This document shows, one piece after another, positions 25,329 through 34,336 of a DNA stretch of 64,000 nucleotides. The translations under genes were made by a program, and so were the position numbers. The first letter of the stretch is position 1. Each line of letters starts with the position of its first letter. The stretch lies in the NCBI GenBank assembly GCA_019637875.1, contig JAHBUW010000005.1, positions 1 to 64,000 on the forward strand. Reading direction: 5' to 3'. This DNA is from Pseudobdellovibrionaceae bacterium. Its GTDB lineage: Bacteria > Bdellovibrionota > Bdellovibrionia > Bdellovibrionales > Bdellovibrionaceae. The notes beneath the pieces were generated by a model, which did not search any database, was not told the origin of the DNA, and was given only the letters and a program-made list of their open reading frames with translations.

Positions 25329-26300
25329 CTAGCTTTTGGCGAAGGTCGCGACGGCGTCGTGGGGGTGCAGGCTTTCGAAATGGGCGACTTCGCCTTCGAA
25401 GCTCAGGAATTCGGGGCTCGCTTCGAGGGCCTGCATCAGCCGGCGAGCGGCGTCCTCACAGAACATGAGGTTTTCGGCGTTCCGGCGCGCGAACTCTTGT
25501 TCGTCCTCGCGTTTGACGAGGGTTTGGACGGGAGTGCCGAGCGCGTCTTCCAGACGGTTCACCAGGGACGCCAGAAGTTCCGCCAGATCGCGGCCCCATT
25601 CACTGGGCGCCAGCTCCACCCGTACGGTAGCGCGCGAGCGCTGGGCGTGCGGGGTCGCCGCCAAAGACGCGGGCGAGTGCAGCCACTGCTTCAGTTCGTC
25701 CCGGCGGATCTCGTCGCCGGTGAAGTGATTCAGGCTGGCCTCTTCATTGAGTTGGCGCGACAGCGCCGCCGAAGCGGGGCAGGTACTCGAGTAAAGAACG
25801 TCCACTTCGAGCAATGCTTTTTCCAGCGAGGCCTCGGCATTCACGCGCTTTTCGAAACGGATCAGGACGGGGTAATTCCGCCAGCCCAAACCTTGCGACT
25901 TCAGCGCCTCGCGCGCGAGCGGCAGATTGAATTTCAAAGCGAGTTTCACGCTGGTCGAAAGCTCCGCATGGGTCTCGAGCGAACGCGTGGCCAGGTCCGA
26001 CAGCAGCGATAAAGTGAGTTCATTTTGCGGCAGGCTTTCCATGGCCAGACGGAACAGGCGGCTCATATGAATGCCGCGCGCCTCTTTGCGGTCGAGCGAA
26101 ACGCCCAGATCCAGGCGGCCCGCAATCAGCATTGCGCCCTGGGGGAGTTTCACTTTCACGGGGACTTCGATCTCGCGCATGCCCACCCAAGGAAGCTGCG
26201 CGCCCCAGTTCAGGCTGGGTTCGGGGACGGAAACGTCCGGCAGGTTCACTTTGTCGCGCTGTTCGCGCAAGTTCGCTTTGTCGCGCTCGGTCTCGATCAT
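25329..26300 (-). CDS. folE2: GTP cyclohydrolase FolE2 (type IB)
   Basis: 323 residues. It converts GTP to 7,8-dihydroneopterin triphosphate, the first step towards folate and queuosine. Family landmarks: KEARGIHMSRLFRL (near 73), LYSSTCPASAALS with the metal/active-site cysteine (near 175), TPHAQRSRATV (near 218), ENLMFCEDAARRL (near 282) and HFESLHPHDAVA at the end. FolE2 works without zinc and is often placed under metal-responsive regulators; here a Fur-family gene follows it. The N-terminus carries a small internal repeat (RDKANL, RDKVNL). The ribosome site is weak. Confidence 0.93.
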   Translation of the reverse strand: MIETERDKANLREQRDKVNLPDVSVPEPSLNWGAQLPWVGMREIEVPVKVKLPQGAMLIAGRLDLGVSLDRKEARGIHMSRLFRLAMESLPQNELTLSLLSDLATRSLETHAELSTSVKLALKFNLPLAREALKSQGLGWRNYPVLIRFEKRVNAEASLEKALLEVDVLYSSTCPASAALSRQLNEEASLNHFTGDEIRRDELKQWLHSPASLAATPHAQRSRATVRVELAPSEWGRDLAELLASLVNRLEDALGTPVQTLVKREDEQEFARRNAENLMFCEDAARRLMQALEASPEFLSFEGEVAHFESLHPHDAVATFAKS

Positions 26301-26412
26301 GGCGGGGTCTTAACATAGAATACGGCGTTGCACCTCTAGAATCTCCGGGGGTAAACCTCGAGCTGGAACGCAGGCCCCGCCCGAGAAATTTTGTGAATGG
26401 GATGAAACCTAA

Positions 26413-27015
26413 ATGATTAACATCGTGACCACCCCGCCCCTGATCCTGGCCTCCACGAGCCCCTACCGCAAAGCCCTGCTGGAGCGGCTCGGCTTCGACT
26501 TCGCGACCCGTAAGCCCCCCTATGATGAAGAGAAGCTCAAAGGCCTTGGCCTTGCCCCCCGGGAACTCGCCCGCCAGCTCGCCGCCGGCAAGGCCGAAAG
26601 CGCGCGCCACAGCCCGGACGAGGTCCTCATCGGCTCGGACCAACTGGGCGCCCTCGAAACCGCCCCCGGCCAATTCGAAATCCTGGGAAAACCCGGCGAC
26701 CGCGAAAAAAACATCGCTCAGCTGATGCGTCTGGGGGGCCGAAGCCATTCGCTTTTCACCGCCGTCTGCGTGCTTTACCGTGACCAGCGCTTTGAGTTCA
26801 TGGACGAAACCCGCATCACCTTCCGCCCGCTCACCGAAGCCGAGGTCACCGCGGTCGTCGACCGCGATCATCCCTGGGACTGCGCGGGCGGTTATAAATT
26901 CGAGAAGGCCGGCATCACGCTCATCGAAAAACTCGAGTGCGCCGACCCCACCGCCATCGAGGGACTTCCGCTCATTCAACTCTCGACAGTGCTTCGCGGG
27001 CTGGGATACCTTTAA
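26413..27015 (+). CDS. Maf/YceF-type nucleotide pyrophosphatase
   Basis: 200 residues. Maf proteins hydrolyse non-canonical or modified nucleoside triphosphates. The N-terminus LILASTSPYRKALLERLGFDF is the Maf signature, followed by RKPPYDEE, VLIGSDQLG and the C-terminal DCAGGYKFEKAG and DPTAIEGLPLIQL. SPYRKALLERLG and DPTAIEGLPL are closest to the YceF branch (m7GTP pyrophosphatase), but substrate assignment is inference. cdd starts 3 bases after its stop, so the two nucleotide-housekeeping genes form an operon. Confidence 0.9.
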   Translation: MINIVTTPPLILASTSPYRKALLERLGFDFATRKPPYDEEKLKGLGLAPRELARQLAAGKAESARHSPDEVLIGSDQLGALETAPGQFEILGKPGDREKNIAQLMRLGGRSHSLFTAVCVLYRDQRFEFMDETRITFRPLTEAEVTAVVDRDHPWDCAGGYKFEKAGITLIEKLECADPTAIEGLPLIQLSTVLRGLGYL

Positions 27016-27018
27016 GCC

Positions 27019-27417
27019 ATGTCCGACAAGCTTTTGAAAATCGCCGAAAAATACCTGTCCCACTCGCACTCGCCCTACTCGAAAGCGCAGGTCGCGTCCG
27101 CCGTGGAGCTTGAGAACGGCGAGATCTTCGGTGGCTGCAACATCGAGAACGCGAGTTACGGCGGCACCGTCTGTGCCGAGCGCGTGGCGATCTGGAAAGC
27201 GCTTTCGGAATATCCGGGACAAAAGCTGAAGCGGGTTTTGGTGATGACCGACACCGCGAATCCGTGGCCGCCCTGCGGTTTCTGCCGTCAGGTCATCGCG
27301 GAGTTCGCCAAACCCAGCACCGAAATCCTGCTCGCCAACAAAAGCGGCGTGAAATCGACCCACGCCTTCCAGGACATCCTGCCCCTCGCCTTCGGGGCGG
27401 AAGACCTGAAGAAATAG
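27019..27417 (+). CDS. cdd: Cytidine deaminase
   Basis: 132 residues, the typical length of the small tetrameric form. It converts cytidine/deoxycytidine to uridine/deoxyuridine. The zinc site is complete: C52-A-E54-R in GGTVCAERVAIWKA and C86/C89 in PPCGFCRQVIAEF. NIENASYGGT is the substrate loop. It follows the maf-like gene by 3 bases. Just after its stop, the bases coding for its last residues appear again in altered form (see findings). Confidence 0.95.
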   Translation: MSDKLLKIAEKYLSHSHSPYSKAQVASAVELENGEIFGGCNIENASYGGTVCAERVAIWKALSEYPGQKLKRVLVMTDTANPWPPCGFCRQVIAEFAKPSTEILLANKSGVKSTHAFQDILPLAFGAEDLKK

Positions 27418-27444
27418 AGCGACCGAGGACCTGAAAAAGTAAAG

Positions 27445-28017
27445 CTAAACGAGTTCCAGCCGCAATTCGCGGTGGCTTTTGCGTTCGCGAAAACCGACGG
27501 CGTAAACGCCCGCGGGCCATTTCACATCCGCGAGGAAAACCAAATCCAAACGCGGGAGCGTCGCCAGCTGCCGAAGCGCCCGGCGGGCCTCGGCGCGTGA
27601 TTCGGCATCGACAAAAATGCGGCCACTGAGACCTGTCGCCGGGTTCACCGCGAAACGGCCCAAACGCCATTGGAACCGGCGCTCCCCGTCCCGCATGAAC
27701 AGCCGTGCCTCGCCGAAGCGGCCCTTCAGGCCGACAGCCTCGGCACGCAACTCCAAGCGTTCGGCGATCTGAATCCAGCGGTCGCGTAAAAAAACGAAGG
27801 CCTCTTCCGCGCCGGTGAACTCGGTGCGCTCGAAGTCGGCCAGCAGCCGCCGCGCCGCTTGGTCGATTTCAACCAAGTTGACGACCATGCCGGTCAGCGG
27901 ACTCACGGGACCTTGCAGGCTCAGCTCCACCCGCACCGGTAAAATACGAACGCCGCCAACAGAGTGAGTGTGGGCGGCGCGAACATCGACGGGATAAGTG
28001 CGATGAAAGGAGATCAA
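27445..28017 (-). CDS. Degenerate 6-pyruvoyl-tetrahydropterin synthase-like protein
   Basis: 190 residues. The segment VRVELSLQGPVSPLTGMVVN followed by LVEIDQAARRLL resembles the T-fold core of PTPS/QueD, with the TGMV motif. The zinc-binding HGH motif and an obvious catalytic Cys-Asp-His set are missing, so it is probably not an active QueD. The second half (GLSGRIFVDAESRAEARRAL) is unfamiliar. The TTG start lies 4 bases after the foldase gene stop, implying coupling. FolE2, which makes the QueD substrate, is encoded 7 kb away or less; a link is speculative. Confidence 0.45.
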   Translation of the reverse strand: MISFHRTYPVDVRAAHTHSVGGVRILPVRVELSLQGPVSPLTGMVVNLVEIDQAARRLLADFERTEFTGAEEAFVFLRDRWIQIAERLELRAEAVGLKGRFGEARLFMRDGERRFQWRLGRFAVNPATGLSGRIFVDAESRAEARRALRQLATLPRLDLVFLADVKWPAGVYAVGFRERKSHRELRLELV

Positions 28018-28021
28018 AAAA

Positions 28022-29554
28022 TCAAAGACCCAAGCTCATGGGATCGTTCGCACCCACCGAGGGGTTGCGCAGGATCTTCGCCTCTTTTTGCAGGCCTTCG
28101 AGCCACTGGTTCAAACGCTCCGAGCTGCGCTCGCGCGCCAGCATCTCGTACGAAACGGGCTCGGCCGCGGGTTTCGAACTTTGTCCCTTATATTGGAGGA
28201 CGAACTTCTGGCCACTGCCGTCGGACTCACGCACGATGCCCGAAAGCGGATTCGCGGCGCTGAGTTTGAACGCCGCTTGAGTGGCCTCGCGGCTGCCCAT
28301 GGAGGGAATGAAGTCGGTGCCGATCTCGACCAAACCGGTCTCTTGCCACTTCACGCCCATCTTCGCGAGCTGCGCGTTCACCGCCGCCAGGTCTTTCGCG
28401 GCGAGTTTCTCTTCCAGGTTTTTCACTTCCGCTTCGTAGCGCTCTTCGTTGATCAAACGTTTCGCGATCTGGCGCTCGACGTCTTTCAACTCGGCCTTCT
28501 TCGCTTCTTTCTTCTCGGTCACTTTGATCAAGTGATAGCCGAAGGGCGATTTGACGGGCTGGCTGACTTCGCCGACTTTCGCGGCAAAGGCGACCGTTTC
28601 GAACTCGGGAACCATCTTGCCGCGACCGAAGAAGCCGAGGTCACCCTTTGCGGCTTTCGAGCCCATGTCTTCGGAATTCTGCGCCGCCAAAGTCCCAAAG
28701 TCCTGAGTCGCCGTCTTGGCGCGGATCTCGTCGATCTTTTTGCGTGCGGCCGCGTCGGATTCGGGCTTTTCCGCATCCACCTTGATCAGGATGTGCTGAG
28801 CGCGGACTTCCTCTTGGGTGTCATAACGCAGGGGTTCTTTCGCGAAGTCGGCCTCGACCCGGCTTTTGAAGGAGGCGTCGGCGAGTTTCGCGTCGACATC
28901 GGCATCGGTGACCGCCATGCCTTCCACCGCGACGTTTTTGTCCAGGCGCGCAAAAGCAAAGCTCATTTGGGTTTCCGAAAGTTGCTTCTTCTTCTCGAGC
29001 TCCATTTTCAGGGGCGAGCTCGACGCTTCCATCAGCTGGCGGACGCGCATGGTTTTGCGGTCCTTGCGGAGTTTTTCCTCAAACTCGTTGGGCGTCAGGC
29101 GGTTCGCCTCGAGGATCTGCTCGTAACGGTCGCGGCGGAAGCGGCCGTCCTCTTGGAAATACGGCAGTTCTTTAACGATCACTTCTTTGACTTCATGGTC
29201 TGTGGCGAAAATCCGGGCTTTCTCGGCGTACTGATTGATCAGCTCCCCTTGAATCAGGGAGTTCAACGCCTGGCTGGTCATGAACGAACGCTGCGCCCCG
29301 CCAAGCTGCCCAAACATCTGCCCAAAACTCCGCTCGACCCGGGAGGTTTCGGCGTCCAGATCCTTCAGCGAGATGTAGGCGTTGTTCACTTGAGCCGCAT
29401 AGCCCACGCCGGTCATCTGGTGATTGTTCCCCGACATGAGGACGAAAACCAGAATGATCATTCCGAAGATCACCATCGCGGTGATCGACTTGAACGACAG
29501 ATTCCGTTCTGCCAATTGACGTTTCAAATTCTCGTTGAACGACGGCTTCGCCAT
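28022..29554 (-). CDS. PpiD/SurA-like periplasmic peptidyl-prolyl isomerase, membrane-anchored
   Basis: 510 residues. An N-terminal cytoplasmic tail and one membrane helix (ITAMVIFGMIILVFVLM) are followed by a SurA-N-like helical domain (about 55-200), a parvulin domain (about 255-350: AQHILIKVDAEKP, DLGFFGRGKMVPEFE, PFGYHLIKV) and a helical C-terminus. This matches PpiD, a chaperone for newly exported proteins at the inner membrane. The ATG at 29554 has AAGGAAATTTGCAA upstream; TTG at 29560 is an alternative. It is divergent from mreC. Confidence 0.88.
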   Translation of the reverse strand: MAKPSFNENLKRQLAERNLSFKSITAMVIFGMIILVFVLMSGNNHQMTGVGYAAQVNNAYISLKDLDAETSRVERSFGQMFGQLGGAQRSFMTSQALNSLIQGELINQYAEKARIFATDHEVKEVIVKELPYFQEDGRFRRDRYEQILEANRLTPNEFEEKLRKDRKTMRVRQLMEASSSPLKMELEKKKQLSETQMSFAFARLDKNVAVEGMAVTDADVDAKLADASFKSRVEADFAKEPLRYDTQEEVRAQHILIKVDAEKPESDAAARKKIDEIRAKTATQDFGTLAAQNSEDMGSKAAKGDLGFFGRGKMVPEFETVAFAAKVGEVSQPVKSPFGYHLIKVTEKKEAKKAELKDVERQIAKRLINEERYEAEVKNLEEKLAAKDLAAVNAQLAKMGVKWQETGLVEIGTDFIPSMGSREATQAAFKLSAANPLSGIVRESDGSGQKFVLQYKGQSSKPAAEPVSYEMLARERSSERLNQWLEGLQKEAKILRNPSVGANDPMSLGL

Positions 29555-29614
29555 TTGCAAATTTCCTTTCGAAATCAGCTTGATTTATCGTGCTCAAGAT
29601 TGTCCTCAAAGGTC

Positions 29615-29626
29615 CTTGAATTCAAG
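29615..29626. promoter_or_regulatory. Palindrome between the foldase gene and mreC
   Basis: CTTGAATTCAAG is a perfect 12-base palindrome in the 114-base divergent gap. It could be an operator or chance; nothing else supports a role. Confidence 0.25.
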
Positions 29627-29668
29627 AGGAAATCTCATCAGACTATGACCTATTGATCGAGGTGAAGT

Positions 29669-30643
29669 TTGAATTGGTTCCAGCTCAATTTGCGCAAGCT
29701 GATGTGGTTCGGCCTCGCGCTGATGCTGCCGCTGCTCTCGTTGAATATGCAGCGCAAGCCCTTTGAATCCGCTTGGTACGACCAACCTTTCCACTTGCTG
29801 GTGGGGGGCGTACAGAATCTGTTTTTCATTTTCTCTGACGGCGTGCGCGGCACGACCGGGGAATACCTGAATCTGCTCGATATCAAGGCGGAGAACGCCC
29901 GCCTGAAAAGCGCGAACGCCGAGCTGCTGACGCGCCTGACCCAGTATGACGAGCTCGTGAAAGAGAACTCGCGCCTGGCCGGACTTTTAGACTTCCGCGA
30001 AAAATCCAAGATGGAGCTCGTCGCGGCCGAAGTCGTCAGCCGCGATATTTTGGCGGACCACTCCACCGTGCGGATCAACAAAGGCACCCACCACGGTCTG
30101 CGCTCGGGCCAGGCGGTCATGACCGTCGACGGCGTCGCGGGCTACATTTACCGTCCGGAAAACTTCTCGTCGCTCGTGCTGCTTGTCACCGATCGTTACG
30201 CCGTCGTCGACGGGATCGTCAGCCGCAGCCGCGCCCGCGGGATCGTCGAAGGAAAATCGCGCAATATGTCCGCGCTCCGTTACGTCGAACGCTTCGAGGA
30301 CGTGAAGGTCGGCGACATGGTCGTCACCAGCGGCTTGGACAACATCTTCCCCAAAGGTCTGCCGATCGCGGTCGTCGAAAGCGTCGACATGCCGAGCTCT
30401 TCGGTCAGCTTGAAGGTCGATCTGCGCCCCGTCGTCGACCCCGACAAAATTGAAGAGGTCTTCGTCGTCTTGAACGCCGCCAATCAAGACCTGACCGAAC
30501 GTTACCAGGTCGCCGCGAACACGACCGCCCCCGAGGCCGCGCTGCTCGCGCCCCTTCCCGGAGCCGGCGCCACCGCGCCGACAAGCTCGAAGACCGAAAC
30601 GAAACCCGCACCGGCCGCGCTCGCCCCCTCCGGAGCGCAATGA
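29669..30643 (+). CDS. mreC: Rod-shape-determining protein MreC
   Basis: 324 residues. MreC spans the inner membrane and links MreB filaments to the wall-building PBP2/RodA complex. Seen: a membrane segment (MWFGLALMLPLLSLNM), a coiled coil at about 70-110 (DIKAENARLKSANAELLTRL), then the beta-barrel core with INKGTHHGLRSGQAVM, GVAGYIYR, ITDRYAV-like LVTDRYAVVDG, and VGDMVVTSGLDNIFPKGLPI. A Pro/Ala/Thr-rich tail follows. The TTG start at 29669 is supported by GAGGTGAAG. It overlaps mreD by 4 bases (ATGA). Confidence 0.95.
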   Translation: MNWFQLNLRKLMWFGLALMLPLLSLNMQRKPFESAWYDQPFHLLVGGVQNLFFIFSDGVRGTTGEYLNLLDIKAENARLKSANAELLTRLTQYDELVKENSRLAGLLDFREKSKMELVAAEVVSRDILADHSTVRINKGTHHGLRSGQAVMTVDGVAGYIYRPENFSSLVLLVTDRYAVVDGIVSRSRARGIVEGKSRNMSALRYVERFEDVKVGDMVVTSGLDNIFPKGLPIAVVESVDMPSSSVSLKVDLRPVVDPDKIEEVFVVLNAANQDLTERYQVAANTTAPEAALLAPLPGAGATAPTSSKTETKPAPAALAPSGAQ

Positions 30644-31167
30644 AGGCGATCTCTTTGCGTATGGCCTTCGTGCATTTGGTGGTGGCTCTCTTCCTGAGTG
30701 GCCTACAAACCAGCATGTGGCCCGGACTTCTGGGCAACATCCCGGCGCCGCAGTTCTGGCTGTGCTGGGTCCTTTACCTGGGACTTTACCGCGGCTTTCT
30801 GGAAGCCGTGTTCATGTCCTACGTTTTCGGACTTATGATGACCTCGATGACGAGCCTTCACTTGAAGGTGATTTGGTTCAGCCTGTTCACGCTGGTCGCG
30901 TTGACGTCGTTTGCGCGCAACAAAGTCTTCTGGCCGGGCCTGCGTTACTTCATGATCGCGAGTTTTCTGATGGCGGTCGGCTGGAACGTCTGCACGCTCT
31001 TCTACACCACGCTGCTGGAACCGCAGCCCGCGGCCTTCGAGCTGCTCGCACGCGGTTTTGAGATCGCGCTCACCACGATGGTTTCGCCGCTCGTTTATGT
31101 GATCATGACTTGGCTTGAAAAATTCCGGCCGGACGATACCGCCACGGCCGCGGGGACGCCGCTATGA
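30640..31167 (+). CDS. mreD: Rod-shape-determining protein MreD
   Basis: 175 residues, hydrophobic, with about five membrane segments (for example FVHLVVALFLSGLQTSMWPG, VLYLGLYRGFLEAVFMSYVFG). MreD has little conserved sequence; the assignment rests on size, topology and position between mreC and the PBP2 gene, with 4-base overlaps at both ends. It is part of the elongasome in the inner membrane. Confidence 0.88.
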   Translation: MKAISLRMAFVHLVVALFLSGLQTSMWPGLLGNIPAPQFWLCWVLYLGLYRGFLEAVFMSYVFGLMMTSMTSLHLKVIWFSLFTLVALTSFARNKVFWPGLRYFMIASFLMAVGWNVCTLFYTTLLEPQPAAFELLARGFEIALTTMVSPLVYVIMTWLEKFRPDDTATAAGTPL

Positions 31168-33161
31168 GCGATTACGTCAGTAACCCCGAAGAAACCAAAG
31201 AGCTGCTTCCGCGTTATCGTTTGTTCTACGCGATGCTGATCTTCACGGTCCTCTTGTTCTCGGGGCGTTTGTGGTATCTGCAAATCGTCAACGGGACCGA
31301 GCTGCGCGAATTCTCGGAAAAAAACCGGATCAAAGAATCAAAGACCATGGCCCCGCGCGGGAAGATGCTCGACCGCGAAGGCCGCATCCTGGTCGAAAAC
31401 AATCTGGGCTTCGAAGCGGTCCTGACCCCGCAGTACATCGACAACCTGGAAGAGGTCGCGAAGAAAATCGCCCCCATCCTGGGACTGGAAACCGAGAAGA
31501 TCGTCCAGAAGGTGCAGCGCAACCGCCGCCAGAACGGTCCCTTCGCGCCCGTCAAAGTCAAAGAGAACCTCTCGCGCGACGAGGTCTTCCGCCTGAAGCG
31601 CGTGCGTTTGGATACGCCCGGTCTCGAGATCCGCGAAGCCGTCGTCCGCTACTATCCGCTGAAAGAAAACGGCGCGCAGATCCTGGGCTTCGTATCCGAG
31701 ATCTCGAAACGCCAGCTTCCGGACTACAACAAACGTTTCCCCAATCAAAAATTCGAACAGGGCGACATCATCGGCAAGTCGGGCCTGGAAGAGGTCCTCG
31801 AAGCGAACATCCGCGGCGTCGACGGTCGCGCGTTCCTGCAGGTCGATGCCCTGGGCCGCGAGGCGCTCACGCAGAACTCCGAAATCTACGGCCAAGAGAT
31901 CAAAGACGTCGATCCGCTTCCCGGCTCGAACGTGGTTTTGACCGTCGACAAAGACATTCAAGAGGCCGCCTACAAAGCGATGACCGATCTGGGCCGCATC
32001 GGGGGCCTCATCGCGATGAAATCGAACGGCGAGATCCTGGCGTGGGTCAGTCTGCCGTCTTTTGACCCGAACAATTTCTCGCACGGGATTTCGTCGGCCA
32101 CCTGGAACAAGCTGATCAACGATCCCTTCAAACCCATGCGGAACAAAGTCATCCAGGACTTCTTCGCGCCGGGTTCGACCTTCAAACCCTTCGTGGCGCT
32201 CGCCGCGCTGGAAGAGAAAGTCATCACGCCCCAGTCGATCATTTACTGCCCGGGCTCCTTGCGTTTCGGTCGCCGCGATTACCACGATCACTTGAAGGGC
32301 GGTCACGGCAACATCAACGTGTACGACGCGCTCGAGCGCTCTTCGAACGTCTTCTTTTACAAGATGGGCATCTCGCTCGGCATCGATCGTATGCACAAAT
32401 ACATCCAGCCTTTGGGCGTCGGCGTGAAGTCCGGCATCGAGATCCCCCGCGAAGCGCAGGGGCGCATGCCGAACTCGCAGTGGAAAGTCCAAGCCATGCG
32501 TGAAGAGTGGCAGCCGGGGGAAAACCTGTCGAACGCCATCGGCCAAGGTTTCGTCGAGATGACCCCGATCCAACTCGCGGTTGCGTACAACACCCTCGCC
32601 CGCGAAGGCAAAGTCGTGAAGCCCTTCATCGTGCAGAAGGTTCTCGACAACGACGGCAACATTCTTAAACAGAACCAACCCGAAATCGTCCGCGACCTGC
32701 TCGAGCCGACCGAGGGGCTTCCCACCTACCACCAAGCGAACTTCAAAGTCGTGAAGGAAGGGATGCGCCGGGTCGTCATGGGCGATCGCGGAACCGCGCG
32801 TTCGGTCCGTATTCCCGGCGTCGAGATCGCGGGCAAAACCGGCACCGCGCAGGTCATGAACTTTTCGGCGGCCGAGATTTACCAAAAGTGCGACAATCGC
32901 CCCGTGCACCAACGTCACCACGGCTGGTTCGCCGGCTGGGCTCCCGCGGACAATCCCGAAATCGTCGTCGTCGCGCTGGCCGAACACAGCTGCTCGGGCT
33001 CGAAAGGCGCGGGCCCGCTGGTGAAAGACGTGCTGAGCGCTTACTTCAATAAATATCACCCCGAAATGATCGCCGAAGGTCTCAAGAACGATAAGACCGC
33101 GAAGCGCACGGCGGCCCCCGCCGTCGAAGCGCCCACGAATCCGGCCGCGGTCGAAGAGTAA
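31164..33161 (+). CDS. mrdA: Penicillin-binding protein 2, elongasome transpeptidase
   Basis: 665 residues. It cross-links peptidoglycan during side-wall growth. One membrane segment (FYAMLIFTVLLFSGRLWYLQ), the PBP2 pedestal region with APRGKMLDREGRILVEN and GKSGLEEVLEANIRGVDGR, then the transpeptidase domain: STFK with S338, SSN in LERSSNVFFYKMGI (near 396) and KTGTAQ (near 557). The order and spacing are those of class B PBP2. The C-terminal 30 residues are a Lys/Ala/Pro tail. It overlaps mreD by ATGA and is followed by rodA after 14 bases. Confidence 0.95.
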   Translation: MSDYVSNPEETKELLPRYRLFYAMLIFTVLLFSGRLWYLQIVNGTELREFSEKNRIKESKTMAPRGKMLDREGRILVENNLGFEAVLTPQYIDNLEEVAKKIAPILGLETEKIVQKVQRNRRQNGPFAPVKVKENLSRDEVFRLKRVRLDTPGLEIREAVVRYYPLKENGAQILGFVSEISKRQLPDYNKRFPNQKFEQGDIIGKSGLEEVLEANIRGVDGRAFLQVDALGREALTQNSEIYGQEIKDVDPLPGSNVVLTVDKDIQEAAYKAMTDLGRIGGLIAMKSNGEILAWVSLPSFDPNNFSHGISSATWNKLINDPFKPMRNKVIQDFFAPGSTFKPFVALAALEEKVITPQSIIYCPGSLRFGRRDYHDHLKGGHGNINVYDALERSSNVFFYKMGISLGIDRMHKYIQPLGVGVKSGIEIPREAQGRMPNSQWKVQAMREEWQPGENLSNAIGQGFVEMTPIQLAVAYNTLAREGKVVKPFIVQKVLDNDGNILKQNQPEIVRDLLEPTEGLPTYHQANFKVVKEGMRRVVMGDRGTARSVRIPGVEIAGKTGTAQVMNFSAAEIYQKCDNRPVHQRHHGWFAGWAPADNPEIVVVALAEHSCSGSKGAGPLVKDVLSAYFNKYHPEMIAEGLKNDKTAKRTAAPAVEAPTNPAAVEE

Positions 33162-33175
33162 GCCGAGGAATAAGC

Positions 33176-34300
33176 ATGGATCTGTCGCTACAGATGGAAG
33201 AAAAAACGCTCTTTAAGCGCATCGATTGGAACTTCGTGTTCGTGATCTTCGCGCTGAACCTCATCGGCCTCATGAATCTGTACAGCGCGACCCACGGCCC
33301 CCACAGCCAGGAAGTCGCCTCGCTTTTCATCAATCAGATTCTGTGGCTGACCATCGGTTGGTCGGTGTTTTTCATCATGACGCTGCTCGATTACTCGATC
33401 GTCAGCCGCGTCGCCTACATCGTCTACGCTTTGAACCTCGGCGCCATTCTTTACGTCACGTTCTTCGGGCAGGTCGCGCTCGGCGCCCAGCGCTGGGTCG
33501 ATCTGGGCTTCTTCCGTTACCAACCCTCCGAGACGATGAAGCTCGCGATGATCATGGTCCTTTCCAAAACGCTCGCGCACCGCTCGGCCGACGGTCGCGG
33601 CATGGGCCTGAAAGAGCTGATCGCGCCCGTCGTTTTGATGCTGATCCCGTTCGGCCTCGTCGTCGAGCAGCCCGATCTCGGAACCGCGATGATGATCCTC
33701 GCGATCTCGGGCTCGATGATGATCTTCATGAAGATCCGGCGCTGGATCCTGGCGCTGCTCATCATGTGCGGGATCGTCGCGGTCCCCGTCGCGTGGACCT
33801 ACGTTCTGCACGACTATCAGAAAAACCGGGTCATCAACTTCATCAACCCCTCGAACGATCCGCGCGGCACCGGTTACAACTCGATTCAGTCCAAAATCGC
33901 GGTGGGCTCCGGCAAAATCGTCGGCAAGGGTTTCCGCAAAGGAACCCAGTCGCAGCTCGAGTTCCTGCCCGAGCGCCACACGGATTTCATCTTCTCGGTT
34001 TTGAGCGAAGAGCACGGCTTCATCGGCTCGCTCGGCACCATCGGTCTGTTCATCGTGCTGTTCGTGGTGGGGATACGCATCAGCTCCACCGCGCGGGATA
34101 AGTTCGGGGCCCTTCTCTGCGTCGGGGTCCTCACCTACCTCTTCTGGCATATGTTCGTGAACATCGGAATGGTGATCGGGCTACTGCCCATCGTCGGGGT
34201 CCCGCTGCCGCTTCTCAGCTACGGCGGCTCGTCCATGCTCACGACCATGCTGGGCCTGGGCATCATCTCGAGCGTCGCTTACCGGCGCTATCTGTTCTAA
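33176..34300 (+). CDS. rodA: RodA SEDS-family peptidoglycan glycosyltransferase
   Basis: 374 residues with about ten membrane segments. RodA polymerises glycan strands together with PBP2. SEDS landmarks: GAQRWVDLGFFRYQPSETMKL, LVVEQPDLGTAMMI, DPRGTGYNSIQSKIAVGSG, LPERHTDFIFSVLSEEHGF (with the catalytic-region Asp) and PLPLLSYGGSSMLTTM. GTQSQLEFLPERHTDF favours RodA over FtsW, as does its place after mrdA. Ribosome site GAGGAATAAGC. Confidence 0.95.
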   Translation: MDLSLQMEEKTLFKRIDWNFVFVIFALNLIGLMNLYSATHGPHSQEVASLFINQILWLTIGWSVFFIMTLLDYSIVSRVAYIVYALNLGAILYVTFFGQVALGAQRWVDLGFFRYQPSETMKLAMIMVLSKTLAHRSADGRGMGLKELIAPVVLMLIPFGLVVEQPDLGTAMMILAISGSMMIFMKIRRWILALLIMCGIVAVPVAWTYVLHDYQKNRVINFINPSNDPRGTGYNSIQSKIAVGSGKIVGKGFRKGTQSQLEFLPERHTDFIFSVLSEEHGFIGSLGTIGLFIVLFVVGIRISSTARDKFGALLCVGVLTYLFWHMFVNIGMVIGLLPIVGVPLPLLSYGGSSMLTTMLGLGIISSVAYRRYLF

Positions 34301-34336
34301 GATAGCGCCCCCCTAAAAGGACGTCGAGGGCGAGCG

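Noticed and set aside
31338-33059. 573-codon minus-strand frame opposite the PBP2 gene
   Set aside because: The plus strand encodes unmistakable PBP2 motifs; the antisense frame is an artefact of GC-rich codon use.
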